A stretch of 64,000 nt of DNA from Acidobacteriota bacterium (GTDB taxonomy: Bacteria; Acidobacteriota; Terriglobia; Acidiferrales; UBA7541), in assembly GCA_003225315.1 (NCBI GenBank), contig QHZD01000018.1:310001-374000 (forward strand). Direction: 5' to 3'. The position numbers and the translations under genes were made by a program. Shown here piece by piece: positions 17,539 to 25,176 of the stretch. Every line of letters begins with the position of its first letter. Positions within the stretch are counted from its first letter, which is position 1. The notes beneath the pieces were generated by a model. The model had not been told where the DNA came from and did no database searches. It saw nothing but the letters and a program-made list of their open reading frames with translations.

Positions 17539-17820
17539 TCAACCTGCTCGCAACGTCCTTCGTTTCAACCTGAAATCGCAGCCCATCGTCGAGTCACGCC
17601 GGACATGGGTCGCTTTTTGTTTTGCTCGGCTCCCTCCTACCGCAGCGCGAGTCTTATTCACGTATCTCCGAAACTTTTCGATTCGTTCCTTACGTGGACG
17701 CCCGTATTGTGGGTCACTTTGCGCCCGCTTTACGACTCTTTTGGCGAGCCGTAACACCTGCGGACGGAAATGCGAAGGGTCAGACTTCCTCACAAAATTT
17801 TTTACGAGTTTCGCTCTCAT
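17539..17820 (-). CDS. Doubtful small basic protein, 93 residues
   Basis: This frame is leftward within a rightward operon. The product is very basic (LRLAKRVVKRAQSDPQYGRP, then RKERIEKFRRYVNKTRA). The middle reads like a real helical protein, but the C-terminus does not, and the ribosome site is weak. It is the only reasonable frame in the 17305-17940 gap. Confidence 0.25.
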   Translation of the reverse strand: MRAKLVKNFVRKSDPSHFRPQVLRLAKRVVKRAQSDPQYGRPRKERIEKFRRYVNKTRAAVGGSRAKQKATHVRRDSTMGCDFRLKRRTLRAG

Positions 17821-17897
17821 GCCGAACTGACCCTTTTGCGAGAGCGATTTTCTGTCGCCGAGTGGAACTCAGGCCACTCAATGGCAGAACCGCGCTA

Positions 17898-17919
17898 GGG
17901 ACGGCATCTCTACCGTCCC
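17898..17919 (+). promoter_or_regulatory. Perfect hairpin just upstream of the small terminase gene
   Basis: GGGACGG (17898-17904) and CCGTCCC (17913-17919) form a 7-bp GC-rich stem with an 8-base loop. It ends 21 bases before ATG 17941, close to the ribosome site, and has no following T-run. Translation control or a protein-binding site is more likely than termination. Confidence 0.4.
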
Positions 17920-17940
17920 CGGCGCAACTTTTGGAGATTG

Positions 17941-18630
17941 ATGGGACGCCCAGCCAAATCCGAGCACGAACACTTCGTACAGGGTACGGAGAGCAAAGCC
18001 GCAAAGGCGCTTGACAGCGTTTACGAAGGCGGCAGGCCAAGAATCCCCAGTCACCTAGGCCCTGAAGCGCGAAGCGAATTCAAGCGAGCCTGCAAGATTC
18101 TGCTTGAGCGGAGAACCGCAACTAGTGGTGACTTCCTGGCGCTCACGTTATACGCCGAGGTTTACGCTCGGTGGATTGCTGCGAAGAAAGAACTGGGAAC
18201 CCAGTTCATCGTGACCACCACCGTGACTGACAATCATGGCAAAGACCACACGGTTGATCGCCCGAACCCGCTCATCAAGGTCGTGGAGAACTGCGAATCT
18301 CGGCTGCTCACCCTAGCCAAGAGCCTTGGCCTGACACCCGACGCCCGCGACAAGGTTCGTAAGACCAAAGCAAAGCAGGAAGAGGGTGCTCCGGTAGACC
18401 CGATGGCCAGCTTCATGAGCCGCCCACGAGCGGTTCGCCCGATTTTCAATGTGGAGAAACAACGTGAAGAACTTGCTGCGCGACAGAATCTCAAAGAAAA
18501 CGCTGGAGCAGGTGAACAGTCCGCTGTTCCCGGTGACCGAACTGAAGGCGATGGTTCAAGCGGTGAACGCGGCGAACAAAGCGATCCGCAAGTACAACCG
18601 CGAGAAAGGTCTCAAGAATTTCCCGCGTAA
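17941..18630 (+). CDS. Phage terminase small subunit, P27-like family
   Basis: 229 residues from ATG 17941 (GGAG upstream). It follows the P27-type pattern: MGRPAKSEHEHFVQGTESKA, then RPRIPSHLGPEARSEFKRAC, a helical DFLALTLYAEVYARW, the motif NPLIKVVENCESRLLTLAKS, and LGLTPDARDKVRK. The small subunit recognises the packaging site for a large terminase. No large terminase follows, so packaging would need an enzyme supplied in trans. The last ~45 residues are low-complexity (Glu/Gly/Ser/Arg) and overlap a second gene in another frame. Confidence 0.82.
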   Translation: MGRPAKSEHEHFVQGTESKAAKALDSVYEGGRPRIPSHLGPEARSEFKRACKILLERRTATSGDFLALTLYAEVYARWIAAKKELGTQFIVTTTVTDNHGKDHTVDRPNPLIKVVENCESRLLTLAKSLGLTPDARDKVRKTKAKQEEGAPVDPMASFMSRPRAVRPIFNVEKQREELAARQNLKENAGAGEQSAVPGDRTEGDGSSGERGEQSDPQVQPRERSQEFPA

Positions 18631-18700
18631 CTGGTTCGTGTTGATGGAATTCAAGCCGGAGCTTGAGAAACTGCTCGGCTCCATCATGGCCGAAAAGTAA
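18464..18700 (+). CDS. Small helical protein overlapping the terminase 3' end
   Basis: 78 residues from GTG 18464, with GGAG exactly seven bases upstream. It overlaps the terminase gene by 167 bases in another frame. The product (MKNLLRDRISKKTLEQVNSP, then LFPVTELKAMVQAVNAANKA, ending FKPELEKLLGSIMAEK) has amphipathic helices and looks more protein-like than the overlapping terminase tail. I read both as translated. Function unknown. Confidence 0.6.
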   Translation: MKNLLRDRISKKTLEQVNSPLFPVTELKAMVQAVNAANKAIRKYNREKGLKNFPRNWFVLMEFKPELEKLLGSIMAEK

Positions 18701-18720
18701 TAACACCCGGAGAGAGAAAC

Positions 18721-18876
18721 ATGGAAACGGCTGTTGACAAGTCGAAGCTGGTCGTAGACGACGACGATTCCGTCCCGACCTACACGCCACCGGGCCATGA
18801 CCCGAATTGCGTTAACGCCTTTTGCTACTGCCAGTCTTATAAGCCGAAGAAGAAACAACAGGAGCAGCCCGCATGA
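18721..18876 (+). CDS. Small acidic/Cys protein, 51 residues
   Basis: CCGGAGAGAG precedes ATG 18721. The product runs METAVDKSKLVVDDDDSVPT to NCVNAFCYCQSYKPKKKQQE, with three cysteines (C30, C35, C37) and a Lys/Gln-rich tail. Its TGA overlaps the ATG of the next gene (ATGA at 18873), which supports translation. No family recognised; metal binding is possible. Confidence 0.6.
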   Translation: METAVDKSKLVVDDDDSVPTYTPPGHDPNCVNAFCYCQSYKPKKKQQEQPA

Positions 18877-19232
18877 TAGCCGAAGAACGCGCATTTGCAT
18901 TGAAACCCGATGAGGCGGCACCGAACTTCCCTGAAGGTGTTGTCTGGAAATTGTGTCTCACGGAATACGACAGCAAACCCTATCTTAAAGTTTCCTGCTC
19001 GTACTGCAAGCAGACGGCGCAGTTCTTGAGCATCCGCGACCTTGACAAGGTTGTGTTCAAACATTGCGACGCGAGCACAGAGAACTCCCTTGCCGGGAAG
19101 TCCCGCCCATCGAAGGAACAGTTGGAGCAGTTGGTTCAGCTTCAAATTCGTACAGGTCAACGCAAGCGCCCGAATATTATCGACCGCGTGGCCGACAGAG
19201 TGCCGGAGTTCGTTAGCAGTTCTATTTTCTGA
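18873..19232 (+). CDS. Small zinc-knuckle-like protein, paralogue of the 16999 gene
   Basis: 119 residues, coupled to the upstream 51-residue gene by ATGA. The core KVSCSYCKQTAQFLSIRD then VVFKHCDAST gives C-x2-C-x19-C with His before the last Cys, matching the 16999 product. The C-terminal third is a charged helix (SKEQLEQLVQLQIRTGQRKR). A paralogue pair on either side of the terminase gene is unusual. It may bind DNA or protein; I cannot name the family. Confidence 0.7.
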   Translation: MIAEERAFALKPDEAAPNFPEGVVWKLCLTEYDSKPYLKVSCSYCKQTAQFLSIRDLDKVVFKHCDASTENSLAGKSRPSKEQLEQLVQLQIRTGQRKRPNIIDRVADRVPEFVSSSIF

Positions 19233-19270
19233 TGTAGCAGTACAAACCCAAACCCGAAAGTAGGCAACAA

Positions 19271-19924
19271 TTGAGTGAGACACGGACAGTTCTGTGCGAT
19301 GTAAGAAGCGCCTCCCAAGGCGCTGGACCGATGCGACTCGCTGGCATGGCCGCAAGATACGACCAACCGGCAGTCATTAGACTAGAGAACGGCAAGCGGG
19401 TAATTGAACGCATTATGCCCGGTGCCTTTCGTAGTGCCCTCAAGCGCGGCGACAATATTGCGCTGCTCCTCAATCACGATCCAAGCAAAATCATGGCGAG
19501 AGTTTCCGCAGGTACTTTGCGCCTACACGAAGTATCGAGCGGCTTGGCATTCACCGCCGAACTGCCCGACACCGGATACGCGAGAGACGCTTATGCTTCC
19601 GTCAAGCGCGGCGACATCAACGGATGCAGTTTCGCGTTCAATGACCCCGATGCTGAATGGGATATGGAAGGCGACGACCCGCAAGAGCGCGGTCGCAAAC
19701 TCCCCCGGCGGAACATTCGCAGCTTTGGTGCGGTTAACGACGTTTCCATTGTGACCTTTCCCGCTTACACGGGCACGAGCGTTGAAGCTCGCGCCGAGAA
19801 CATGACGATTGTTGAGCAGCGCTCGAACATCTTCATCCCGACGAATTTAGTTATCCCCGAAATACCAGACACAGCGGGCGTGCAGTTCCGACGCCGGCAG
19901 TTGCTGTACCTCGCGGCCAACTAG
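19271..19924 (+). CDS. HK97-family prohead (maturation) protease
   Basis: 217 residues. TTG 19271 has AGTAGG upstream and is preferred; ATG 19331 would cut into the domain. The fold is recognisable from RLAGMAARYDQPAVIRL, then RIMPGAFRSAL, the His69 motif LLLNHDPSK, SGLAFTAELPDT, and the Ser120 motif GDINGCSFAFN, ending DVSIVTFPAYTGT. It cleaves the capsid N-terminal delta domain during prohead maturation, and lies 39 bases before the capsid gene. The last 35 residues extend past the usual end of the domain. Confidence 0.9.
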   Translation: MSETRTVLCDVRSASQGAGPMRLAGMAARYDQPAVIRLENGKRVIERIMPGAFRSALKRGDNIALLLNHDPSKIMARVSAGTLRLHEVSSGLAFTAELPDTGYARDAYASVKRGDINGCSFAFNDPDAEWDMEGDDPQERGRKLPRRNIRSFGAVNDVSIVTFPAYTGTSVEARAENMTIVEQRSNIFIPTNLVIPEIPDTAGVQFRRRQLLYLAAN

Positions 19925-19963
19925 TAGCACAAAATCCAAACCCGCAACACGAAAGGTAATACC

Positions 19964-21232
19964 ATGTCTAAAATTGACGTAAAGGGCGTCGCAGTTTTGA
20001 TGGAGAGTGCAAGCGCACTTGCCAATAAACCGACTCTCACCTCGCAAGAGCAACGGAGTTACAACCTCCTGCTTTCTCAAATTGCGATGCTCAAGACCGG
20101 AGAGGTAACTCTCGACGACCTCAACCAGCAAATGGTTGACGAATCTGCGCGCAAGCACGGCTTTGAATCGCGGCGAATTAACCCCACCCGAATGACCTCT
20201 GAACAGCGTTCCAAGGCGGAAGGCTGGTCGGCAATGGTCCTAAAGGCGGCTGAAATCCGAACGAACGAAACGCAGGGGAACATCCTCGCGCGTGTCGGGT
20301 CGTATTCTGGTCTAGGTTTCTTTTCCCCCGTTGAATTTATTTCCGAAGTCTACGCTGCAATGGCCGCGCATGACGCAGTGTTTGACCCCGAAGCGGTGAG
20401 CTATCAAGAAACTGCGAACGGCCGCATCGAACAGATTCCGGTCTACGGCGACATCGAAGCGATTGGCGTTCCTGTTGGTGAAGCCGCTAACACGACTTCA
20501 TCCGAACAGAACCTCAGTGCTCCGGGCGCTGCGTTTAACGGTGTCTACTCGTTCCGTTCTCCACTCTGGCGCGTACCCATTGAGGTCGTGCAGGATGTGG
20601 AAGCAATGGGCGGGGCGATTGAGATGTTCAAGAAATTCGCCGCCGACAGAATCGCTCGTGGTGCCGCTGCAAAACTCATGAACGGCTCCGGTGTTGGCGA
20701 ACCGCTTGGTTTGATTCCTTCGCTGCTCGCTGCGGGAGTTACCCCGGTGAGTGCCGTTGGCTCCTCTTCCAACACGGGAGGCGCTGAGACCGCCGCGAAC
20801 AGCATCGGCTCGAAGGACATTGCCACGCTGTATTACAGCTTGAATAAGGCTTACCGAAACTCCCCGAAGGCCGCGTTCTTTATGTCGGACGACACACTCG
20901 TCTACCTCGCACAACTCGTCAACAAGCAGGGCAATCCACTGGTTCAGTGGCAAGGCCCCGAAGCGTTCATTTTCGGCAAGCCTGTTCGCGTTGCTCCGTC
21001 AATGGATGGCATCGGTGCTTCCAAATACCCCGTCGTCTTTGGCGATGGTAGTTACTGGCTCACGCGCATGGTCAGCGATGACCTCACCCGTGTGCAGGTC
21101 GTGAAGGAAGCCGCTGGCTTGATTGAGAAGGGTCTCGTCGGAATGCGGATGTTTGTGAGATATGGCGGAAGCCTACTCTTCACCGACGCCGGGTCACCTG
21201 CGCCGTTCGCGGTTCTGCAAAACCACAGCTAA
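19964..21232 (+). CDS. HK97-fold major capsid protein
   Basis: 422 residues, normal length. The first ~100 residues are helical and charged, matching the delta domain removed by the protease. The body carries family landmarks: GLGFFSPVEFISEVYAAMAA, an E-loop-like QIPVYGDIEAIGVPV, a spine helix (IEMFKKFAADRIARGAAAKL), the GSGVGEPLGLIP motif, then FFMSDDTLVYLAQLVNKQGN and GKPVRVAPSMDGIGA. The late MFVRYGGSLLFTDAGSP is typical of the A/P domains. No portal or scaffold gene is adjacent, which is odd for a complete head module. Confidence 0.92.
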   Translation: MSKIDVKGVAVLMESASALANKPTLTSQEQRSYNLLLSQIAMLKTGEVTLDDLNQQMVDESARKHGFESRRINPTRMTSEQRSKAEGWSAMVLKAAEIRTNETQGNILARVGSYSGLGFFSPVEFISEVYAAMAAHDAVFDPEAVSYQETANGRIEQIPVYGDIEAIGVPVGEAANTTSSEQNLSAPGAAFNGVYSFRSPLWRVPIEVVQDVEAMGGAIEMFKKFAADRIARGAAAKLMNGSGVGEPLGLIPSLLAAGVTPVSAVGSSSNTGGAETAANSIGSKDIATLYYSLNKAYRNSPKAAFFMSDDTLVYLAQLVNKQGNPLVQWQGPEAFIFGKPVRVAPSMDGIGASKYPVVFGDGSYWLTRMVSDDLTRVQVVKEAAGLIEKGLVGMRMFVRYGGSLLFTDAGSPAPFAVLQNHS

Positions 21233-21275
21233 CAATTTCTTCCCGATGGCCTGCGGCATTCGGGCTAGATAACGG

Positions 21276-21324
21276 AGAGAGCCGGGGCAACGTTCGATTA
21301 TGGCGGACCTTCCCCGGCTCTTTC
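21276..21324 (+). terminator. Intrinsic terminator after the capsid gene
   Basis: AGAGCCGGGG (21278-21287) pairs with CCCCGGCTCT (21312-21321), followed by TTTCC. The loop is long (24 bases). It lies 45 bases beyond the capsid stop and closes the rep/structural operon. Confidence 0.65.
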
Positions 21325-21368
21325 CATCTGTGAACGTCACAGCTCCATGTCACCTTGAGGTGAACCAA

Positions 21369-22412
21369 ATGGGGCAATACGACAAGGCTCATACCGATGA
21401 CATCAGACGTTGCGAGCAAAAGCGGGATTGGTTTCTCGACCAGTCCGGGAGACCACGTTTCACCACACCAGAAGAAGAAGCCCGCCTGAAAGAACAAGCC
21501 AAAACCTTCCCGATCACTCGACTCCCCTATCGCGGACCCCGGCGTTATGCACGCGTGCAGTTCGCCAAACGGACACGCGCGGTTTCTTCGGAAACGGGAC
21601 TCGCCTTCAGCGACATGGAGAGAATGCGCATTCACCGCCGTTCAGACCGTGCCGACCTGTGGGTGCCTGACTTTACCAACAATGACAAGCAATTTCGGCT
21701 CGTGCTGGCACAGAGCTTGTGGAATTACATGCAACGGCAGGGTCGCGTCCCGGACGAGTTTGCCGAGAATCTCGGTGACCTGAAACAGCTGGCGGATGCC
21801 CACTTCGAGCGTTATGCAAGCGCACGGTTCGGGGAAAGCCCACGTCGGCGTCTGGAAAAGCTCGGAGATAAGCTTGTCGAGACCATCATTCCTTGCGATG
21901 AGCAATTTGCGAATCACGAGACCCATGTCATCACTGTGAAGAAAGCGGGCGGGTACCTTGAGCGGGATGCCGCAGTCGCCTACCGTTCATGGCGGCTTCG
22001 TCACGACTCAACAGTCGTTGGCAAAGAACTGGGAATGATGCCGAGTCTTGTTCGCCACATTCTGGCGGGTCTGTGTGCCTCAGCACGGGTTCTTGGGTTT
22101 GAGGCGACATCACCGCAATGCGCCTGGATGCGTGGCAAACTCAGAATGTATCGACCGAATTCGCGCATAGCCAAATTGCCGCAGGGAGAAGAACTTGTCC
22201 AACTCGTCTTGAGCGGGCAAACATTTCGGGAAATCGCTGACCGCTTTGGCGTAAAGCGCGAAAACTCGGTCAAGAATGGCTATCAACGGGCGAAGCGGCT
22301 TGTCACTCAGCAAATGCGGGAGAATGGCTCCACGTGGGAAGAGATCGCCAAGAGATTCGGTATCATCCCCGATGATGCCAGGTATTATGTCGATTTGGCC
22401 GCTCAAAGCTAA
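21369..22412 (+). CDS. Multi-HTH DNA-binding protein downstream of the capsid
   Basis: 347 residues from ATG 21369 with GAGG eight bases upstream; the frame is open to 21300 but that start overlaps the terminator. The N-terminal ~170 residues are charged and unassigned. The C-terminal half carries three helix-turn-helix-like segments: VVGKELGMMPSLVRHILAGL, then TFREIADRFGVKR, then TWEEIAKRFGIIPDDARYYV. It may be a transcriptional activator, a packaging-related protein or a sigma-like regulator. I do not recognise a named family. It is the last plus-strand gene of the phage-like half. Confidence 0.65.
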   Translation: MGQYDKAHTDDIRRCEQKRDWFLDQSGRPRFTTPEEEARLKEQAKTFPITRLPYRGPRRYARVQFAKRTRAVSSETGLAFSDMERMRIHRRSDRADLWVPDFTNNDKQFRLVLAQSLWNYMQRQGRVPDEFAENLGDLKQLADAHFERYASARFGESPRRRLEKLGDKLVETIIPCDEQFANHETHVITVKKAGGYLERDAAVAYRSWRLRHDSTVVGKELGMMPSLVRHILAGLCASARVLGFEATSPQCAWMRGKLRMYRPNSRIAKLPQGEELVQLVLSGQTFREIADRFGVKRENSVKNGYQRAKRLVTQQMRENGSTWEEIAKRFGIIPDDARYYVDLAAQS

Positions 22413-22714
22413 TGCCAAAAATTGTCACCAACTTAGCAAGTATCTGCCGTTCTTTGACACATCTCTTACAGTAGGCAGGGCTAAAGGGAACGACGTAAAC
22501 AATGTCTCGTCAATGACATACGGGAATTAGACCCATGCGTTGTAGGTGGCCCGACACGTGCGCATCCAAAGGACGCGGCCAGCATCTAAACTCTTAGGCG
22601 ACGTGTAGAAATGCCGAACTTGACATTGAGGACCGCCAGGAATACTGTGAACACGCTCGACGGGTCGGGCGCCTCTGGGGAGGGATCTATGGAATTCAGT
22701 GAAAATGATTCTGG
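22413..22714. other. Convergent intergenic gap
   Basis: 302 bases between convergent genes. I see no gene, no clear terminator and no repeat in it. It marks the junction between the phage-like half and the cargo half of the element. Confidence 0.4.
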
Positions 22715-23527
22715 TTAATCTTTGTTGGACAGCTTCTGGGATGGAATCCACGAAATGACGTATTTCAATCCCAGTACAGGATAAGCCACTTTGAGGCGGA
22801 GAAAGGATCTATTTTGAATCTTTCCCGCCTCTAGTTGTTTTTCACCCAATCGCTGGGCTTCCCTAGGAAGCTCAAGCCGCGCATCACCCATCCAGACATC
22901 AGGTCGCGTTCTTTCAATCCGCCAGTTCTCCGGGAACGAGACACAGATTTCAAATTGTTCTGTAGGGTACGACACTTTGCTAGAAATGTAGTCGAATGGC
23001 AGGCCGCGCTGATATAAGGCTTTTTCGGAATCGAGAAACGTACCCGCCGGGCATTCGACCTTGTACCCATATTCAAGGTCCATTCCGGCTTTCAGTGGCG
23101 GACTGAAAAGCAATTGATAGAACAGCCTGGTTGGCGTCGCCAAGATTAATTTCGGGCTGACTTCGACGTCCTTACCCTTGACCTGCGCAGTGATTCGAAA
23201 CTCACCGACCAGTCGTTCAGGCTCACTGGGGATGCTAGTATGATGTTCGATTCCTTGAAGATCGGAATTAATTACGTGCAGAGTCTCGTCGTAGGTGACA
23301 GCCGCCGAGCCGTCTGACTGGATTTCATAGTTGACCCGGTAGATTGTGCGGCAGAATCCGTACTGCTCGCCAAGCAGGCGAGTAAGGTATTTGACCGTGC
23401 GAAAGCGTTCCCTCCAAATCGTGGACATGTAGGCCAACACCGTTAACGCAGCCGCGAAGAAGGAAATCGCGACCAGCAGTGGCTCGATGCTGTCGGCGAT
23501 AATAAAGGCAAAAGCGAGTTTCGTCAT
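22715..23527 (-). CDS. Membrane-anchored protein of unknown function (cargo)
   Basis: 270 residues from ATG 23527; a longer upstream frame overlaps the neighbour and is unlikely. The N-terminus MTKLAFAFIIADSIEPLLVA then AISFFAAALTVLAYM gives one or two membrane helices. A ~220-residue soluble domain rich in beta segments follows (EIQSDGSAAVTYDETLHVIN, then FQ/FEICVSFPENWRIERTRP). The start lies six bases after the stop of the membrane protein at 23533, so the two form an operon. No family recognised. In a satellite cargo position such pairs are often anti-phage systems, but there is no direct evidence. Confidence 0.65.
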   Translation of the reverse strand: MTKLAFAFIIADSIEPLLVAISFFAAALTVLAYMSTIWRERFRTVKYLTRLLGEQYGFCRTIYRVNYEIQSDGSAAVTYDETLHVINSDLQGIEHHTSIPSEPERLVGEFRITAQVKGKDVEVSPKLILATPTRLFYQLLFSPPLKAGMDLEYGYKVECPAGTFLDSEKALYQRGLPFDYISSKVSYPTEQFEICVSFPENWRIERTRPDVWMGDARLELPREAQRLGEKQLEAGKIQNRSFLRLKVAYPVLGLKYVISWIPSQKLSNKD

Positions 23528-23532
23528 GCCAT

Positions 23533-24012
23533 TTAGCTCACGGGTCGCGACCTGAAGATTTTGACGATCTCGTACAAACTTGCGAGAACAACGTAAAGGA
23601 TACAAAGTCCTAATCCGAAGTCATATACCCTAGATACATCTGGTGGATTTGGCTCGTGCTGGACAGCATAGGCAAGTCCGAGAAGCAGAAGACCAAGCGC
23701 AGATGCAATGGATATCAGTGTTCTCACAATTCCGACCGGTATTTCGCGCACATACAGGAGCGGCAATAGGAAAGCATAAATTAAGATTTTCTCGTCGTGG
23801 AATCCGACACTTTTGTACCCTAAGAGTTTATCAATTAATCTAACTACTCCTAACGGCGCCACGGGGACAACAACTTGCTCGATAAACCAACCGAGGAACG
23901 CATATATCTTGCTGGCAAACTCAAGCACGGGCGCATATTTCTTGTGGACAAACTGAAGCATCGGCGAATACCACTTTGGTTTTGGCCCGTTCAGTGGTTG
24001 TTCATCGGCCAC
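23533..24012 (-). CDS. Small multi-helix membrane protein (cargo)
   Basis: 159 residues. After a polar N-terminus (MADEQPLNGPKPKWYSPMLQ) there are about four hydrophobic segments: IYAFLGWFIEQVVVPVAPLG, IYAFLLPLLYV, TLISIASALGLLLLGLAYAV and FGLGLCILYVVLASLYEIV. It is followed directly by the membrane-anchored protein at 23527. Together they look like a two-component membrane complex. No named family. Confidence 0.65.
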   Translation of the reverse strand: MADEQPLNGPKPKWYSPMLQFVHKKYAPVLEFASKIYAFLGWFIEQVVVPVAPLGVVRLIDKLLGYKSVGFHDEKILIYAFLLPLLYVREIPVGIVRTLISIASALGLLLLGLAYAVQHEPNPPDVSRVYDFGLGLCILYVVLASLYEIVKIFRSRPVS

Positions 24013-24279
24013 AGGATTTGCACCTATGCTGTCGCAGCCTAGTCGTTTTCTGAGTGGAAGGACGGCAAAAGCTACCTAATTATTTAGATATCTGTCAAGC
24101 AAAAACTGGAGTTGATCTGGTATCCACTTTCGTTTTAGCGACGTGCGAATTTCAAACTGATGCCCACTTCGCGAAAAATGTGCGCGTTGCGGCGAAGCAC
24201 GCTGGATACGACTGATGCCACCGGAGCAAGACGGGCTGCCGAATACGGAGCCGGTGATACGGATTGCACCGGGTTCGGG

Positions 24280-24939
24280 TTAAGGAACTGAGGCAGCACC
24301 GGGAATTGAACCAGAGGGCGTGGCTGCACTCCGGCGCTGTCTGTAATCGCTTATATGTTTCGGCAAGTCGTACAGGTACATCAGCAGGAAGTCAAGGAAT
24401 TGCACGATATCTCTGGCGTCTTGCGGGTCAGTTGGCGGTGCTTTCGGATCAGGGTGTGCTGAATCGTTTGCTAACTCACGCACCTCATGCGACCAGTCCT
24501 TCATCAAGGGATGCAAGACACCCTTGTTCGCAAGGTCCTCGATTTCAGCTTTTAGATTCTTACTGGCCGCTCCTTTGTCGCGCATGGCAAATTGCAGCGC
24601 ACTTCGCGCCATCACCGTGGCCGCGTCCCAATTCTCGCCCTTCACTGATTCCTTCGCTTGGATCCAAAATCGCTGTACCGCGTCTGGCCAGTTCTCCGAT
24701 GGGTCGGCTTTTCCAATCGGCCACGGAAGAACATGAAAGCCGTATAAACCCCCCCGCATCGAACGTCCAAACTCACTGGCAGACCACAGGACGTGAGCGA
24801 AGCCCATGCAATTCCTGCACTGGTACATATCAAAGTTCAGTTTCTTGGTAGAGTTCGCTTTCTTTTTCTCTTCGTGATGGGCTAATCCGAAATTTCCTTT
24901 CTCTCCGCAGAACGCACAGGTAAGGCGCCAGACTTCCAT
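24280..24939 (-). CDS. DUF4145-like protein with N-terminal zinc ribbon (cargo)
   Basis: 219 residues from ATG 24939, which has GGGG upstream (ATG 24960 is possible). The N-terminus has two CxxC pairs (LTCAFCGEKGNF and YQCRNCMGF), a zinc ribbon. The later segment AATVMARSALQFAMRDKG, LKAEIEDLANKGVLHPLMKD and VRELANDSAHPDPK matches the DUF4145 pattern, a domain often found with restriction enzymes and other defence genes. The molecular function of DUF4145 is unclear. Its presence in this cargo block is consistent with a defence or host-interaction role. Confidence 0.7.
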   Translation of the reverse strand: MEVWRLTCAFCGEKGNFGLAHHEEKKKANSTKKLNFDMYQCRNCMGFAHVLWSASEFGRSMRGGLYGFHVLPWPIGKADPSENWPDAVQRFWIQAKESVKGENWDAATVMARSALQFAMRDKGAASKNLKAEIEDLANKGVLHPLMKDWSHEVRELANDSAHPDPKAPPTDPQDARDIVQFLDFLLMYLYDLPKHISDYRQRRSAATPSGSIPGAASVP

Positions 24940-25065
24940 TCTGTCCCCGCTGAAGCCCATACACCAGTCGCTGATGAAACAAAAAGGGCCGAACCCGCCG
25001 CAGAACCCGCTGCCGTACCCGATGCTGCCCCGGCCCCGGCAGAAGCCCCTCCAGGAATGAACTAG
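24886..25065 (+). pseudogene. Possible 3' remnant of a Pro/Ala-rich gene
   Basis: The plus-strand frame after a stop at 24883 has no usable start but ends in a strikingly Ala/Pro/Glu-rich tail (PAEAHTPVADETKRAEPAAE then PAPAEAPPGMN) at a TAG, and a terminator-like hairpin follows at 25093. This looks like the end of a larger gene whose body was lost when cargo genes were inserted. The part before 24940 overlaps the DUF4145-like gene on the other strand, so chance is a real alternative. Confidence 0.25.
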
Positions 25066-25092
25066 GCCCTCAACACCCTTTCAATCCATCAG

Positions 25093-25120
25093 GCCCGAAC
25101 CTCGCGATTCGGGGCTTTAT
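25093..25120 (+). terminator. Terminator-like hairpin with no intact upstream gene
   Basis: GCCCGAA (25093-25099) pairs with TTCGGGGC (25108-25115, one bulged G), then TTTATCCTTT. The only plus-strand frame it could serve is the Pro/Ala-rich remnant that ends near 25065. Confidence 0.45.
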
Positions 25121-25176
25121 CCTTTCTCGTCGTCATTGCCGGCCTGATGTATGCTCCCGTCTCGCTAGGAGGGACG

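Larger units (their letters stand above)
17305..17940. other. 636-base gap before the small terminase
   Basis: I see no convincing plus-strand gene here, although the region lies inside a densely packed operon. It contains one weak leftward ORF (17539-17820) and a perfect 7-bp hairpin at 17898-17919. A deletion scar, a degenerate gene or a packaging-site region are all possible. Confidence 0.4.

Noticed and set aside
24135-24329. Minus-strand 64-codon ORF ending in an outer-membrane-like FREVGISLKF tail
   Set aside because: It has no ribosome site or signal and overlaps the 3' end of the DUF4145-like gene in another frame. It might be a remnant but is too weak to list.
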